DNA from: Bartonella sp. WD16.2
Lineage (GTDB): Bacteria; Pseudomonadota; Alphaproteobacteria; Rhizobiales; Rhizobiaceae
Assembly (NCBI RefSeq): GCF_002022505.1
Contig: NZ_CP019781.1
Location: 992,001-1,056,000, forward strand
DNA: 64,000 nucleotides
Reading direction: 5' to 3'
Shown: one piece after another, positions 52,068 through 62,700 of the stretch
How positions within the stretch are numbered: position 1 is the first letter of the stretch
Layout: every line of letters begins with the position of its first letter
Program-made: the position numbers and the translations under genes
Notes under the pieces: generated by a model
Told to the model about the DNA's origin: nothing
What the model saw: only the letters and a program-made list of their open reading frames with translations
Databases searched by the model: none

Positions 52068-54071
52068 TTAAGAATCAAGAAAACTGCGTAATTTCCGTGA
52101 ACGGCTAGGATGCTTTAATTTACGAAGCGCTTTGGCTTCAATCTGGCGGATACGCTCACGTGTAACTGAAAACTGCTGACCAACTTCTTCCAACGTGTGA
52201 TCAGTGTTCATCCCAATACCAAAACGCATCCGCAAAACACGTTCTTCACGCGGCGTTAGTGAAGCAAGTACGCGAGTTGTTGTATCTCGTAAATTAGCTT
52301 GAATGGCTGCATCAATCGGCAATAACGCGTTTCTATCTTCAATGAAATCACCTAAATGAGAATCATCCTCATCACCAACTGGTGTTTCAAGTGAAATAGG
52401 CTCTTTTGCAATTTTAAGCACTTTTCTCACTTTTTCTAATGGCATAGAAAGCTTGCTAGACAATTCTTCCGGTGTAGGCTCACGCCCAATTTCATGTAAA
52501 ATCTGACGTGATGTACGAACAATCTTATTAATAGTTTCAATCATATGAACAGGAATACGAATGGTGCGCGCTTGATCAGCTATCGAACGCGTAATTGCCT
52601 GACGAATCCACCATGTTGCATAAGTTGAAAATTTGTATCCACGCCGGTATTCAAATTTATCGACCGCCTTCATCAAGCCGATATTGCCTTCTTGAATAAG
52701 ATCAAGAAACTGTAAACCACGATTAGTGTATCTTTTTGCAATTGAAATCACAAGACGTAAATTGGCTTCCACCATTTCCTTTTTAGCAATTGTCGCTTCA
52801 CGCTCACCTTTTTGTACTTGCGTAACAATTCGACGAAACTCCCCAATTGAAATAGCAGTTTCTTGCGCAAGGCTTTGTATTTCACTGCGCAAACTTTGTA
52901 TTACCTTGGCTTCACGAGTTGAAAATTCTTTCCAGCCAGACCCCGGCAAAGTCGCAATATAATTAATCCAATCTGCATCTAATTCACGGCCTTGATATTC
53001 TTTTAAAAAATCTTCGTGTCCAACTCCATAGTTGTTAGCAAGCCGCTTCAATTTACCTTCACTATGAACCAACCGTTTATTGATATCATAAAGCTGTTCA
53101 ACCAACGCCTCAATACGATTTTGGTTCAAAGAAAGAGATTTTACTGCTTGAACTAAATCAGCTTTCAATTGAGTGCATTTCTTTTTTTGAGAAGCGGAAA
53201 GAGCATCCTCTTTACAATCTGCTAAACTGCTTTCAACGTGTTGATCTTGCAATTTTCGCAGTTTTACATACGTCTCAGCAATAAAATCTAAAGTTTCCAT
53301 AACCTGAGGACACAGTTCATTTTCCATCGCTGCAAGCGATAAGCTAACTTCATCCTCCTCTTCATCTTCAACACCAATATCTGCTGCAAGATCATCTACA
53401 TCATGCATATTAGAACACGGCATTTCCTCTTTTATTCTTTCCATTCCACTGCGTTCAATAGCAGGAGCCTGTTTGGCTTCTGGACCAGCATAAGTCATTT
53501 CAAGATCAATAATTTCACGAAGAAGGATACGCTTCTCATTTAATTCTTCACGCCATATAATTAAGGCTTGAAATGTTAAAGGGCTCTCACATAACCCTGC
53601 AATCATTGTTTCACGCCCTGCTTCAATACGCTTAGCAATAGCAATTTCACCTTCACGTGAAAGTAATTCAACTGCTCCCATTTCACGCAAATACATGCGC
53701 ACCGGATCATCAGTCCGATCTGTCGTATCACATTTCGATATTGTTGCAATTGATCGGCTGGTGGCTTCCACTAAATCACCACCTTCTATTGTAATTTCTT
53801 CCTCATAAGGTTCAGAATCGACTTCATCTTCATCATCTACAACATTAATCCCCATTTCAGAAAGCATGGCCAATGTATCTTCAATTTGCTCAGATGTAAC
53901 TGATTCAGAAGGAAGAACTGCATTCAACTCATCCATTGTCACATAACCATTTTTCTTGGCGAGTTTAATCATCTTTTTGATAGCATCATCGGAAAAATCA
54001 AGAAGAGGACTGTCCAAACTTACTTGGCCCGTTTCTGCCACGCTATCTTTTTGTTTAGCCTTTGTTGCCAT
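52068..54071 (-). CDS. rpoD: RNA polymerase primary sigma factor RpoD
   Basis: Housekeeping sigma-70. An acidic region 1.1 at the N-terminus is followed by region 1.2 ([22 protein letters not shown]), a long non-conserved insert (about 190-400), regions 2.1-2.4 ([26 protein letters not shown] in part, [20 protein letters not shown]), region 3 ([20 protein letters not shown]), and the region 4.2 HTH ([20 protein letters not shown]). The length of 667 aa is typical of alphaproteobacteria. GGAG stands 8 bases before the ATG. It follows dnaG on the same strand after 341 bases, the rest of the macromolecular synthesis operon; rpsU is not here. Confidence 0.97.
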   Translation of the reverse strand: MATKAKQKDSVAETGQVSLDSPLLDFSDDAIKKMIKLAKKNGYVTMDELNAVLPSESVTSEQIEDTLAMLSEMGINVVDDEDEVDSEPYEEEITIEGGDLVEATSRSIATISKCDTTDRTDDPVRMYLREMGAVELLSREGEIAIAKRIEAGRETMIAGLCESPLTFQALIIWREELNEKRILLREIIDLEMTYAGPEAKQAPAIERSGMERIKEEMPCSNMHDVDDLAADIGVEDEEEDEVSLSLAAMENELCPQVMETLDFIAETYVKLRKLQDQHVESSLADCKEDALSASQKKKCTQLKADLVQAVKSLSLNQNRIEALVEQLYDINKRLVHSEGKLKRLANNYGVGHEDFLKEYQGRELDADWINYIATLPGSGWKEFSTREAKVIQSLRSEIQSLAQETAISIGEFRRIVTQVQKGEREATIAKKEMVEANLRLVISIAKRYTNRGLQFLDLIQEGNIGLMKAVDKFEYRRGYKFSTYATWWIRQAITRSIADQARTIRIPVHMIETINKIVRTSRQILHEIGREPTPEELSSKLSMPLEKVRKVLKIAKEPISLETPVGDEDDSHLGDFIEDRNALLPIDAAIQANLRDTTTRVLASLTPREERVLRMRFGIGMNTDHTLEEVGQQFSVTRERIRQIEAKALRKLKHPSRSRKLRSFLDS

Positions 54072-54412
54072 ACCATTAACTCCACTTGATCACTACTAGA
54101 TTTCACGTGACCAGCTTTTTGCGTTTTCATTTAGCGCGTCAACAATTTCTCATATGCATTTTATCTTAGGATAAAATCCTCATTTTCAAAGACACACTTT
54201 AACATACGCTTTTACCCACATAAAAACGCGGGAAAACTCCAGAAGTTTCCCCGACACACTCAGCTCTTTTGAGATAATCTTTACACTCCATAGTAAGAAT
54301 CAATTTCCGCTTTTTTTAAAATTCACTCGTCATTCTTCACAAAAATGCCGTCTCTTACAATAGATTTTTTTCACATTAGACTTTGGTGACTGATTCGCTT
54401 TAAAAAAGCGAA
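54072..54412. other. dnaG-rpoD intergenic region
   Basis: No gene. It probably carries a promoter for rpoD. An imperfect hairpin GGGAAA.../...TTTCCC lies at about 54229-54253. Confidence 0.4.
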
Positions 54413-54415
54413 TCA
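54391..54415 (-). other. Stable hairpin over the dnaG stop codon
   Basis: A perfect 10-bp stem TGATTCGCTT / AAGCGAATCA with a 5-base loop includes the dnaG TGA. No T run follows on the minus strand, so it is more likely a processing or attenuation structure than a full terminator. Confidence 0.6.
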
Positions 54416-56350
54416 TTTTATCTCATTTGGCTCACTCTCGTCTATTTCTTCATCAAACCAACATCCAAACCCTTCAATTAAAGCTTCTGTTGCTCGCATT
54501 TGCTCCAATTCAGTTTTCGTCTCACGCAGTAAATCAAAAACCTCATTTTTAGGATTTTCCATGAGTTGTTCCTCAATATCCTGTAATCTCTTATGTAGGT
54601 GGTGTTCTCGAAGATGCAAGTAGATAGCTTGTTTTAATACAGCACGAGCATCTTCTATGGGAGCTTTAGTAAAAGTAGTACGCATACCAACGCTTTGCAC
54701 AAGATTTCTCATACGTTCTAAAATAGCTTTTTGCCCTTTTTCTTCTAAAAGCATAATCATGACTGTTTTATCATGAATCTGCTGGCTCCCAAGAATTTCC
54801 AGCATCGATTGATGAAAATTTATTAACTCGGTATTTTTTAATTCTAATTCAGAAAGAACCTCAAAATTCTCATACAAAAGATCAGGATAGTGAACTAAAA
54901 TTAGTAAAATAACTGCCTCACGCAAAGGAATAGAATGCGGCAAATTACGCACTATATTAGAATTTTCTAAAGTAGAAAAAGACTGTCCTTTAAATATTCC
55001 ATCTTTTTGGTTTTTACCATATCCTCCCACATTCTTTTTTTGTAAAAAAGGAGGAGAAAAAAAATCAAAAAGCCGTTTCTTTATATCTTGAAAATAATAA
55101 CGACGTACATCTTCATCTTTAATCGTAAAGACCTCTTGTTTAAGTCTTCGTTCCAGTGCTGCTCGCGTTTCTGGTGTCTCAAAACGTTGTCCATAAGTAG
55201 CACGCCACCATAAAAGTTCAATCAGTGGAATTGATTTTTGTAAAAAAGAATTAAAAAGAGGAGCACCCCCAGCACGAATAATTTCATCCGGATCTTCACC
55301 TTGCGGCAATAAAATAAAATGTACAGATACCCCAACCCTTAAAAGGGGTAGCACACGATCAGCTACACGAAAAGCAGCTTTTAAACCAGCATCGTCTCCA
55401 TCAAAACAAAAAACACAATCAGGTTCCATCTGCCATAAAAGCGCAATCTGTTCCTCTGTTAATGCTGTACCCAAAGGCGCTACCACTTTCTCAAAACCAG
55501 CCTTTGTTAACGCAATAACATCCATATAGCCTTCAACGACGAGAATAGAACATGCTTTTTCCTTTCCCATGAAATGTTTGCTTTTGCGAGCAGAAGCTGC
55601 ATTGTAAAGCATATTCCCCTTATGAAAAAGTACCGTTTCAGGACTGTTGAGATATTTTGCTCGCACGCTTTTATCTAACGTGCGTCCTCCAAAAGCCACC
55701 ACACGCCCACGAAAATCTTCAATAGGAAATATGATACGATTTCTAAATCGATCGTAGGGAACTGTAACATCCTCACCCGATATAAGAAGACCACAATCTT
55801 CCATCTGCTTTATTGAAACACCACGCATACTTAACGCTTCTTTTAAAGCCGTACGCCCTATTGGAGCAAAACCAATCCGAAAGCGTTTTATAAGCTCTGG
55901 CGTCACGCCACGTTCATTAAGATAATAAAGTGCCTGTTTTCCTCCTTTATCATGCAAGCTAGATTGAAAAAAATCCGTAGCCATTCCCATAACGTCATAA
56001 AGACTGGCTTTCTGCATTTCACGTTCATAACTTTGTGGATCAAGGAGAGGTAGTTTCATACCTGCAAGATCAGCCAAACGCTCTACAGCTTCTACAAACT
56101 GCAATCCATCAAGTTCACAAAGAAAAGTGAAAACATCACCGCTTACACCACAACCAAAACAATAATAACAGCCTTTACGATCATTACAGTGAAAACTTGG
56201 AGTTTTTTCACCATGAAACGGGCAGCAAAACCAAAAATCTCCTCGTGCGGGCTTGCTTTTTTGAGGATCAAATGTCACCCTTTGGCTAATAACCGTTGAA
56301 ATTGGTAATCGGCTGCGGATCTCATCAAGAAAATCAGGTGGAAAACGCAT
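54413..56350 (-). CDS. dnaG: DNA primase DnaG
   Basis: Makes RNA primers at the replication fork. The N-terminal CHC2 zinc domain is clear (CCPFHGEKTPSFHC and CYYCFGCG, residues 41-73). The RNA polymerase core contains KFRIGFAP-like and RIIFPIEDFRGRVVAFGGR segments. The TOPRIM domain has SILVVEGYMDVIAL and FCFDGDDAGLKAAFR. The divergent C-terminal part (about 430-645) would bind DnaB helicase. The length of 645 aa is normal. It is upstream of rpoD. Confidence 0.96.
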   Translation of the reverse strand: MRFPPDFLDEIRSRLPISTVISQRVTFDPQKSKPARGDFWFCCPFHGEKTPSFHCNDRKGCYYCFGCGVSGDVFTFLCELDGLQFVEAVERLADLAGMKLPLLDPQSYEREMQKASLYDVMGMATDFFQSSLHDKGGKQALYYLNERGVTPELIKRFRIGFAPIGRTALKEALSMRGVSIKQMEDCGLLISGEDVTVPYDRFRNRIIFPIEDFRGRVVAFGGRTLDKSVRAKYLNSPETVLFHKGNMLYNAASARKSKHFMGKEKACSILVVEGYMDVIALTKAGFEKVVAPLGTALTEEQIALLWQMEPDCVFCFDGDDAGLKAAFRVADRVLPLLRVGVSVHFILLPQGEDPDEIIRAGGAPLFNSFLQKSIPLIELLWWRATYGQRFETPETRAALERRLKQEVFTIKDEDVRRYYFQDIKKRLFDFFSPPFLQKKNVGGYGKNQKDGIFKGQSFSTLENSNIVRNLPHSIPLREAVILLILVHYPDLLYENFEVLSELELKNTELINFHQSMLEILGSQQIHDKTVMIMLLEEKGQKAILERMRNLVQSVGMRTTFTKAPIEDARAVLKQAIYLHLREHHLHKRLQDIEEQLMENPKNEVFDLLRETKTELEQMRATEALIEGFGCWFDEEIDESEPNEIK

Positions 56351-56481
56351 TATATCTCACAGAGTTTTAAATTCTTTTTGTATGTTTAACTACTTTGAAG
56401 CATAATTCCAATACTTCTCTTAAATGGTTGACAAATTCCAAGTGATCAACCCTAAATAATTTGAGAAATGGAGATAGAAAA

Positions 56482-57708
56482 GTGACCGAATTTCTTGCTC
56501 AATATCCATTACTAGAGACTATTTCTTGGCTTATTATCCTTACTCTTATTGCTATTTTAATTAATATTTTAGTACGCAAATTGCTTATTCATAAAGCAAA
56601 ACAGCTTTTTTCTTTTCTTCCGGCAGATACAACTAATGACACTGAGTACACCATTCGGCACATGGCTAATACTGCTTCAGCCTTTATTTTCTCAATCGGT
56701 GTTAATTTTATCCCTACATTACCTAATCCACTTAGTACCATTATTCGTAATGTTTCCAATGCTTTTATTATTTTTGTTATTGTCTTAATAATTTCCGCAC
56801 TCCTTAATATTATTAATACCCTTTATGAACAACGGCCAACATCGCGGTTAAAACCAATAAAAGGTTATATTCAAATCGCTAAAATTGCGCTTTTCACTGT
56901 TGCCACTGTTTTAATATTAGCTAAATTGATTGACCGCTCTCCTCTTATCCTTTTTTCCGGTCTTGGTGCGATGGCAGCTGTCTTAATTTTAGTCTTCCAA
57001 GACACGCTTCTTTCCCTCGTTGCAAGTATTCAAATTTCATCTACTGATATGGTACGTGTAGGCGATTGGATTGAAATTCCCAATCTTGGTGCAGACGGAG
57101 ATGTAATTGAAATTGCACTCCATACCGTCAAAGTTCAAAATTTTGATAAAACGATTACCATAGTTCCTATTCGTAAACTTGTAACCGATCCTTTTAAAAA
57201 TTGGCGTGGCATGCAAGAATCAGGTGGAAGACGTATTAAACGGTCTCTTTTCATTGATCAATCCAGTATCCGATTCTATAGAGAAGAAGAACAAGAATAC
57301 TTGATGCAATTTAATCTGTTAGAAAACTATTTTGCAAAAAAATTACCGGAAATTAATGAATGGAATGCTCAATTAGATAAAAACCGCGATATACCAGCTA
57401 ATACTCGTCGCTTAACCAACATTGGAACTTTTCGCGCTTATGTTTTATCTTATTTACAAAATCACCCAAACATTACAAATAATATGACTCTCATGATACG
57501 GCAATTATCCCCTACACCGAATGGTTTGCCTTTAGAAGTCTATTGTTTTACGAACACCACTATTTGGATAGAGTATGAACAAATTCAAGCTGATATTTTT
57601 GACCATCTTTATTCCATCCTCCCTAGTTTTGATCTTAAGCTTTTTCAAAACCCAAGTGGCTATGATTTTGTTCACGTATTTGAAACCAAGAAAAACCGTA
57701 AGTCTTAA
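56482..57708 (+). CDS. MscS-family mechanosensitive ion channel
   Basis: Inner-membrane channel of the YbdG-like MscS type, thought to release solutes on osmotic downshock. The N-terminal half has about five membrane spans (first at ETISWLIILTLIAILINIL). The pore helix and beta domain follow, with LFSGLGAMAAVLILVFQDTLL, DMVRVGDWIEIPNLGADGDV, the HTVKVQNFDKTITIVP segment and a long C-terminal domain (RRLTNIGTFRAYVLSYL, MTLMIRQLSPTPNGLPLEVY) typical of YbdG. I choose the GTG at 56482 (408 aa), with GGAG 8 bases upstream. A TTG at 56461 keeps the frame open but is unsupported. It diverges from dnaG. Confidence 0.9.
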   Translation: MTEFLAQYPLLETISWLIILTLIAILINILVRKLLIHKAKQLFSFLPADTTNDTEYTIRHMANTASAFIFSIGVNFIPTLPNPLSTIIRNVSNAFIIFVIVLIISALLNIINTLYEQRPTSRLKPIKGYIQIAKIALFTVATVLILAKLIDRSPLILFSGLGAMAAVLILVFQDTLLSLVASIQISSTDMVRVGDWIEIPNLGADGDVIEIALHTVKVQNFDKTITIVPIRKLVTDPFKNWRGMQESGGRRIKRSLFIDQSSIRFYREEEQEYLMQFNLLENYFAKKLPEINEWNAQLDKNRDIPANTRRLTNIGTFRAYVLSYLQNHPNITNNMTLMIRQLSPTPNGLPLEVYCFTNTTIWIEYEQIQADIFDHLYSILPSFDLKLFQNPSGYDFVHVFETKKNRKS

Positions 57709-57849
57709 TTATATGAATTCTTTTAATCGAACTACATTCTCAACATAACAAGGAAAGAAAAAGTATCAACAAATAGCTTATTGGTAATTATTCATCTTAC
57801 AGATGGTATTTCTCTATTTCTTTAAGGTTACACACGCATGGTGTAAATA

Positions 57850-59106
57850 AAAATTGGTATGATAAGCGCTGCTATAAAACCTTTATGTGATAATGCGTTT
57901 TGCCTAATACCATCATCAGTTATCTTTCAACAGATTCTACCTCTGTTTGTTGTTGGTGGCAGTCGTAACTTATCTTTTACATTCCATTCTATTACAAGAA
58001 TCATTGTTAATTAATTTTGCTAATTATGATCTTACTCATACCAAATTATCATCGTAATGGTCCTTAGCATTAATCCAAGTTCTTCTTTCATAATTCTATT
58101 TTAACGCGCAATGCTCCCTTTAATACTCGTCTTATCATATTAGGCAATTATCACATTGGGTAATTTACTCATACGTGGAGCTGGTTTAACCATTACTCTT
58201 ATCTTATTCCTTTTTCCAACTACCCAATTACATAGTTGGACGACAATACTAATACTTAAATCATCAATGCCTACATTTGAAATTTTAATATGTTCGCCCT
58301 TCCTGCAAAAAAACACTATCAAGATGAGTTTAAAAAACAATCACTAAACTTATTCATATAAGTACAAATGCAGCCTGAAAAACTCCTGACTTAATAAATA
58401 AACAGCTCTTGATGATAATGTTCTTAATCGCCTAATTGCAGCGTTTCCTAATGTCATGTGTGAGAAGTGCTCCATATCTGTGATCTTGTTAATTATAATG
58501 CTGCAAAAAATGGAATTTTATGAAAATCCAAATCACTCCATCGTATATGAGCTTAATCAATTAATATTATATTGAACAAAAAACACACCACAATTAAACT
58601 TTACTTTGCACTCTTAGCAAGGCAAAAATTATCGAATGAAGAAGCTCTTCAAACTCAAAAACCTCCAAGCGCAATATCTAAAAATAGATCAAGAAGGAAA
58701 TATTATTATTTACAATATGCTTGTTAAAAAAACAAAAAAATCCACAATTCACTCATAATAGTTGAAATGATCCGCCTTGTCCCCATACAACTGTTTTAGC
58801 TAATGTGCATATTGCATTTAATATTCTCATCTCATGCGATACCCATACTGTACATAATTTATTAGCGCAAAAAAATCAGCTCCGTAATTTAGAAAAAGAA
58901 ATGAGCTTAAAAAATTCAAATACTTACATGAAATTAATATCCAAAATATAGAAATATCCAATTTATATCTTGATAGTGTGCATCATCTAAAACAAATTAA
59001 TTCTCTTCTCTCTTCTATGGTCTATCCCATTTTAGAAGAACAGGAACTACCCCAAAGTTCTCGCTTCCATAACCTTTCTAAACAACAAGCAAGACTTGAC
59101 CTTTAA
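57850..59106 (+). pseudogene. Decayed Na+/Pi-cotransporter family gene (PhoU-like C-terminus)
   Basis: A heavily broken gene. Readable fragments in several frames keep the order of this family: LGNLLIRGAGLTITLILFLFP near 58150-58220 (membrane domain), LLAQKNQLRNLEKEMSLK near 58860-58910, and EISNLYLDSVHHLKQINSLL followed by SSMVYPILEEQELPQSSRFHN near 58950-59080, ending in TAA at 59106. The last two match the PhoU-like helical tail of Na/Pi cotransporter proteins. The stretches between contain many stops. The 5' end of the remnant is not visible. I am fairly sure of the C-terminal identity and less sure of the limits. Confidence 0.62.
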
Positions 59107-59158
59107 AAAGCTTACCCTAACTAGAATTTACAGTTTAATTCAGGCAAAGGAGAGCGTA

Positions 59159-59410
59159 ATGGAAGATGCAAACATCGGCTGGATTGCAGCCATTATCATT
59201 GGTGGTCTTGCAGGTTGGGCTGCACAATATTTCATGAACAGTCGAACAGGAATATTTTTAAACATTATCCTAGGAATTATTGGAGCGTCATTGGCTAGCT
59301 TTCTTTTTGGCCTTTTTGGTGTTACTTTTGTTGGTGTATTTGGTTACCTGATTTCAGGTTTCATCGGCGCCTGCATTCTTATATGGGTCGGTCGAAAAAT
59401 CCGACCATAA
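59159..59410 (+). CDS. GlsB/YeaQ/YmgE family small membrane protein
   Basis: A very hydrophobic protein of 83 residues with three membrane segments and the Gly-rich pattern of the transglycosylase-associated (YeaQ/YmgE/GlsB) family: IIIGGLAGWAAQYFM, NIILGIIGASLASFLFG and YLISGFIGACILIWVGRKI. Members are associated with stress response; no enzymatic role is established. The ATG at 59159 is well fixed by AAAGGAG placed 6-7 bases before it. The frame is open further upstream but overlaps the preceding pseudogene. A strong terminator follows 14 bases after the stop. Confidence 0.88.
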   Translation: MEDANIGWIAAIIIGGLAGWAAQYFMNSRTGIFLNIILGIIGASLASFLFGLFGVTFVGVFGYLISGFIGACILIWVGRKIRP

Positions 59411-59423
59411 AATGCTTAGTTTC

Positions 59424-59447
59424 AAAGGCACCTTTTGGTGCCTTTTT
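59424..59447 (+). terminator. Rho-independent terminator after the YeaQ-like gene
   Basis: A perfect 9-bp stem AAAGGCACC / GGTGCCTTT with a TTTT loop, followed by Ts. Confidence 0.92.
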
Positions 59448-59982
59448 AAGCTATCCTAAAATTCTATCTTAGTTTTAAAAGTTATAATCTACCAGCTAAA
59501 TACAGAAAGTAACCATTCAGCACAACGATTATCCTACTAGAATTAATATCGATTCATTAACGACTAAAACCTTAAAAGCGTAATCAATGATAAAATTTTG
59601 ATGTAAATACGAAAAAAGAATATTTTTTCAACACACTAGCTAATATTCTCCAAAAGCTTGCTCTACATAGCAAATTACTTAAATACTAACCGTGTTTAGT
59701 ATGAAATTACTGTATTCACATTCAAATCACTAGCGTTTCCTGCATGAAATAATGCAAAATAGTATAATATCAACAATCAAAATTCTTAAACTAAACTAAA
59801 ATACGCTAATCATACTATTAAATTTTTTTATCGACAAAATACTAAAAACTATAGTCATAAAACCAATAATCCGTTTTTTATACCCATCTTAGCAGTTTGC
59901 TGCTTTTTATATTTCTACATTATAATTGAAAGCTTTATAATAGGCACTTTAACAATCTCTACCCATTTAGAAACATTAAATC
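59448..59982. other. AT-rich gap before ubiC
   Basis: No gene, structured RNA or clear promoter seen. Confidence 0.4.
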
Positions 59983-60489
59983 ATGTCGAGTACTAGAAAC
60001 TCCATTTTACCACCACTAAAGTGGTTATCTGATCAAAACCTTTCAGTACCTATTACTATCAAAGATTGGCTGATGGAATCAGGCTCTATGACTCGTCGTT
60101 TGGAATGTTACTGTACTCAGATACATATTGAACCACAACGTGAATGCTTCATTACTTATGATGAACTAGAAGAAGAGGCCGAGCATTTGCCTGATACTAC
60201 CCGTTATTGGCTGCGCGAAATTGTACTAATGGGAGATAATCAGCCTTGGCTTTTAGGGCGTACAGTAATCCCACAAGAAACTTTAGATGACCACAGTCAA
60301 CTAACAAATTTGGGAAATGTACCTCTGGGACGTTATTTATTTAACAGTAAAGAATTAACCCGTGATTACATTCATATTGGCCGAAAAGATGCACTATGGG
60401 CGCGTCGTTCTCGTTTGCGGCTAGCAAACAAACCACTATTGTTGACTGAACTGTTTTTAACTGCTTCACCAATATACAAAATTAAATAA
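59983..60489 (+). CDS. ubiC: Chorismate lyase UbiC
   Basis: Converts chorismate to 4-hydroxybenzoate and pyruvate, the entry step of ubiquinone synthesis. The whole length (168 aa) matches the enterobacterial enzyme: [13 protein letters not shown] near the N-terminus, [20 protein letters not shown], and the strongly conserved end with [39 protein letters not shown] and ASPIY. The product-binding Arg in YWLRE and the catalytic Glu in LTELFL are present. The gene stands alone, with 535 bases before and about 900 bases after it empty of genes, and looks a little richer in G+C than its surroundings. The ribosome site is weak. Confidence 0.93.
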   Translation: MSSTRNSILPPLKWLSDQNLSVPITIKDWLMESGSMTRRLECYCTQIHIEPQRECFITYDELEEEAEHLPDTTRYWLREIVLMGDNQPWLLGRTVIPQETLDDHSQLTNLGNVPLGRYLFNSKELTRDYIHIGRKDALWARRSRLRLANKPLLLTELFLTASPIYKIK

Positions 60490-61388
60490 ATAAGAAAAAT
60501 CAATATCTTGAAAAGAAATGTAGTATACAATAAATAACAGACACCTTATCCATTGCCCTTCATCAATGAAAACTCATTAATTTAACTTACTTTTACCACG
60601 TCCTTTATAATATTTATATAGACGCGTGTTATTTATAATAACATACCATACTCTTTACTAGCTTAACGCCCTACTAGTTATAAAAACAGCTTGAGATATT
60701 CTTAGATCAGTTTGATAAACTTGTTTAAGTATTTATAAAACACTATCATTATAACCTTTAAAATCTACTTAATCTATGTAATTGTCTTTTTAAACAGAAT
60801 TATAACTTACCCATTTTATATTACATAATTTTTTAACTCTTGTTACCTAAAATATCACAAAAACCTAATCACCTTGTATCCTATTAACTAGTAGAGAGAT
60901 CGCAAGTAACAATCCCTTTTACTTGCATTTTAAACTTCAAGATATCAGTTTATTCATAAATACGTGTTGATTTCTAAAACAACCATTTTTGTTAAAAAAA
61001 GTATTTCTAGCTACCATCTTAGTTTTTTTTCACCATTATCAAACACTCTAAATACTCTGATATTCATTAATCACATAATATGCATTAAGTAACGTAGAGC
61101 AAAATATGTTCTCTCTTTCTTCTACAAAATCATTTGGAGTGCTCTATTAACCTAATCAATACAACATAAATTTATCCAATTTTGTTCAAATGGATACATA
61201 CTCTTTCAGTACTCTTTAATATCTTACAATGCATAATAATAACAAAAGTCTTAGAAAATCTAAAATGGGGCTTTACCTATTTATGGAATATACTTATACT
61301 TTTAAAATTAAGCAAAACATTACAAGATAATATATAGCATCTGCTATGGCTGCGGTTTCCGTATGACGTCGAACTGTGAACACACACT
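60490..61388. other. 0.9-kb AT-rich region before carA
   Basis: No gene is supported in any frame. It must include the carA promoter; no attenuator or arginine-box-like site stands out. Confidence 0.45.
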
Positions 61389-62588
61389 ATGACACAAACC
61401 ATTCTATCTCCCAAACCTTGGTGTACGAGCAAACCTACAGCTCTTTTAGTATTAGCCGATGGAACCATTATTGAAGGTAAAGGTGCAGGAGCTACGGGTA
61501 TTGTTGAAGCAGAAATATGTTTTAACACTGCCATGACAGGTTATGAAGAAATTCTCACCGATCCATCATACACTAAACAAATCGTTAATTTTACCTTTCC
61601 TCATATAGGCAATGTAGGTATAAATAGTGAAGATATTGAAGATCTTACACCAACCAATCACCATGGTGCAGTTGGTGCTATTTTAAAAGCAGATATTACT
61701 CAGCCCTCTAATTATCGTGCGAATGAAAACTTAAATCAATGGCTTAAAATGCGTCAAATCATTGCAATTTGCGGCATTGATACACGTGCACTAACTGTTC
61801 TTATCCGTGAAAAAGGCGCGCAAAATGCTATTATTGCTCACGATTTAAATGGCAATTTTGATCTCAGTGCTTTAAAAAAACGTATGCAAAAATGGTTAGG
61901 GATCACTAATCTCGACCTCACAAAAAAAGTGACATCACACCAGTTGATGGAATGGAGTGAAAAAGCATGGACTTGGAATCAAGGTTACGGTACAAATAGT
62001 AAATGCAATTTTCATATTGTTGCGATTGATTATGGCATTAAGCGCAATATACTCCGCCTTATGGCAACACAAGGTGCGCGTATTACTGTTGTGCCAGCAC
62101 ATACAAACGCAGAAGAAATTCTGGCAATGAATCCTGATGGCATTTTTCTTTCCAATGGACCAGGAGATCCATCTGCCACAGCCGCGTATGCAGTTCCAAC
62201 TATAAAAAAACTAATTGACTGTAATATCCCACTTTTTGGCATATGTCTTGGCCATCAACTTCTTGCCCTTTCTGTTGGAGCTAAAACCATAAAAATGCAT
62301 CAAGGACATCATGGAGCAAATCACCCTGTAAAAGACCTTACCACCGGAAAAGTGGAAATTACATCAATGAATCATAGTTTCACCGTAGATGCAGCGTCTC
62401 TACCAAAACACGTTGAAGAAACACATATTTCTCTCTTTGATGGCTCAAATTGTGGTATTCAGATTATTGGAAAACCAGTTTTTTCTGTCCAACATCATCC
62501 TGAAGCTTCCCCTGGACCACAAGACAGTCAATATCTTTTCCAGCGTTTTCATAATCTGATCGTAGAATATAAAAAACAGCTTAATTAA
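61389..62588 (+). CDS. carA: Carbamoyl-phosphate synthase small subunit CarA
   Basis: Glutaminase subunit that feeds ammonia to CarB for arginine and pyrimidine synthesis. The N-terminal CPSase domain (1-150) includes FNTAMTGYEEILTDPSY and FTFPHIGNVG. The class I amidotransferase domain has the nucleophile Cys286 in GICLGHQLLA, with the His-Glu pair in QHHPEASPGP (His370, Glu372). The length of 399 aa is normal. carB is not in this window; separation of carA and carB is usual in Rhizobiales. The ATG at 61389 fits the family start, although its ribosome site is weak. Confidence 0.96.
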   Translation: MTQTILSPKPWCTSKPTALLVLADGTIIEGKGAGATGIVEAEICFNTAMTGYEEILTDPSYTKQIVNFTFPHIGNVGINSEDIEDLTPTNHHGAVGAILKADITQPSNYRANENLNQWLKMRQIIAICGIDTRALTVLIREKGAQNAIIAHDLNGNFDLSALKKRMQKWLGITNLDLTKKVTSHQLMEWSEKAWTWNQGYGTNSKCNFHIVAIDYGIKRNILRLMATQGARITVVPAHTNAEEILAMNPDGIFLSNGPGDPSATAAYAVPTIKKLIDCNIPLFGICLGHQLLALSVGAKTIKMHQGHHGANHPVKDLTTGKVEITSMNHSFTVDAASLPKHVEETHISLFDGSNCGIQIIGKPVFSVQHHPEASPGPQDSQYLFQRFHNLIVEYKKQLN

Positions 62589-62700
62589 TTTGAATTTCTT
62601 ACCAAACATTGATCCCTTTACTACATTCAAACATACCGGCCTTTGAAATAACAAAATAGCTAAATTCGTTTATAGAATACAGGAGTTACATTTTATTGAA

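Noticed and set aside
58140..58340. Minus-strand frame over the Na/Pi remnant
   Set aside because: The plus-strand fragments follow a known family in order, so the antisense frame is incidental.
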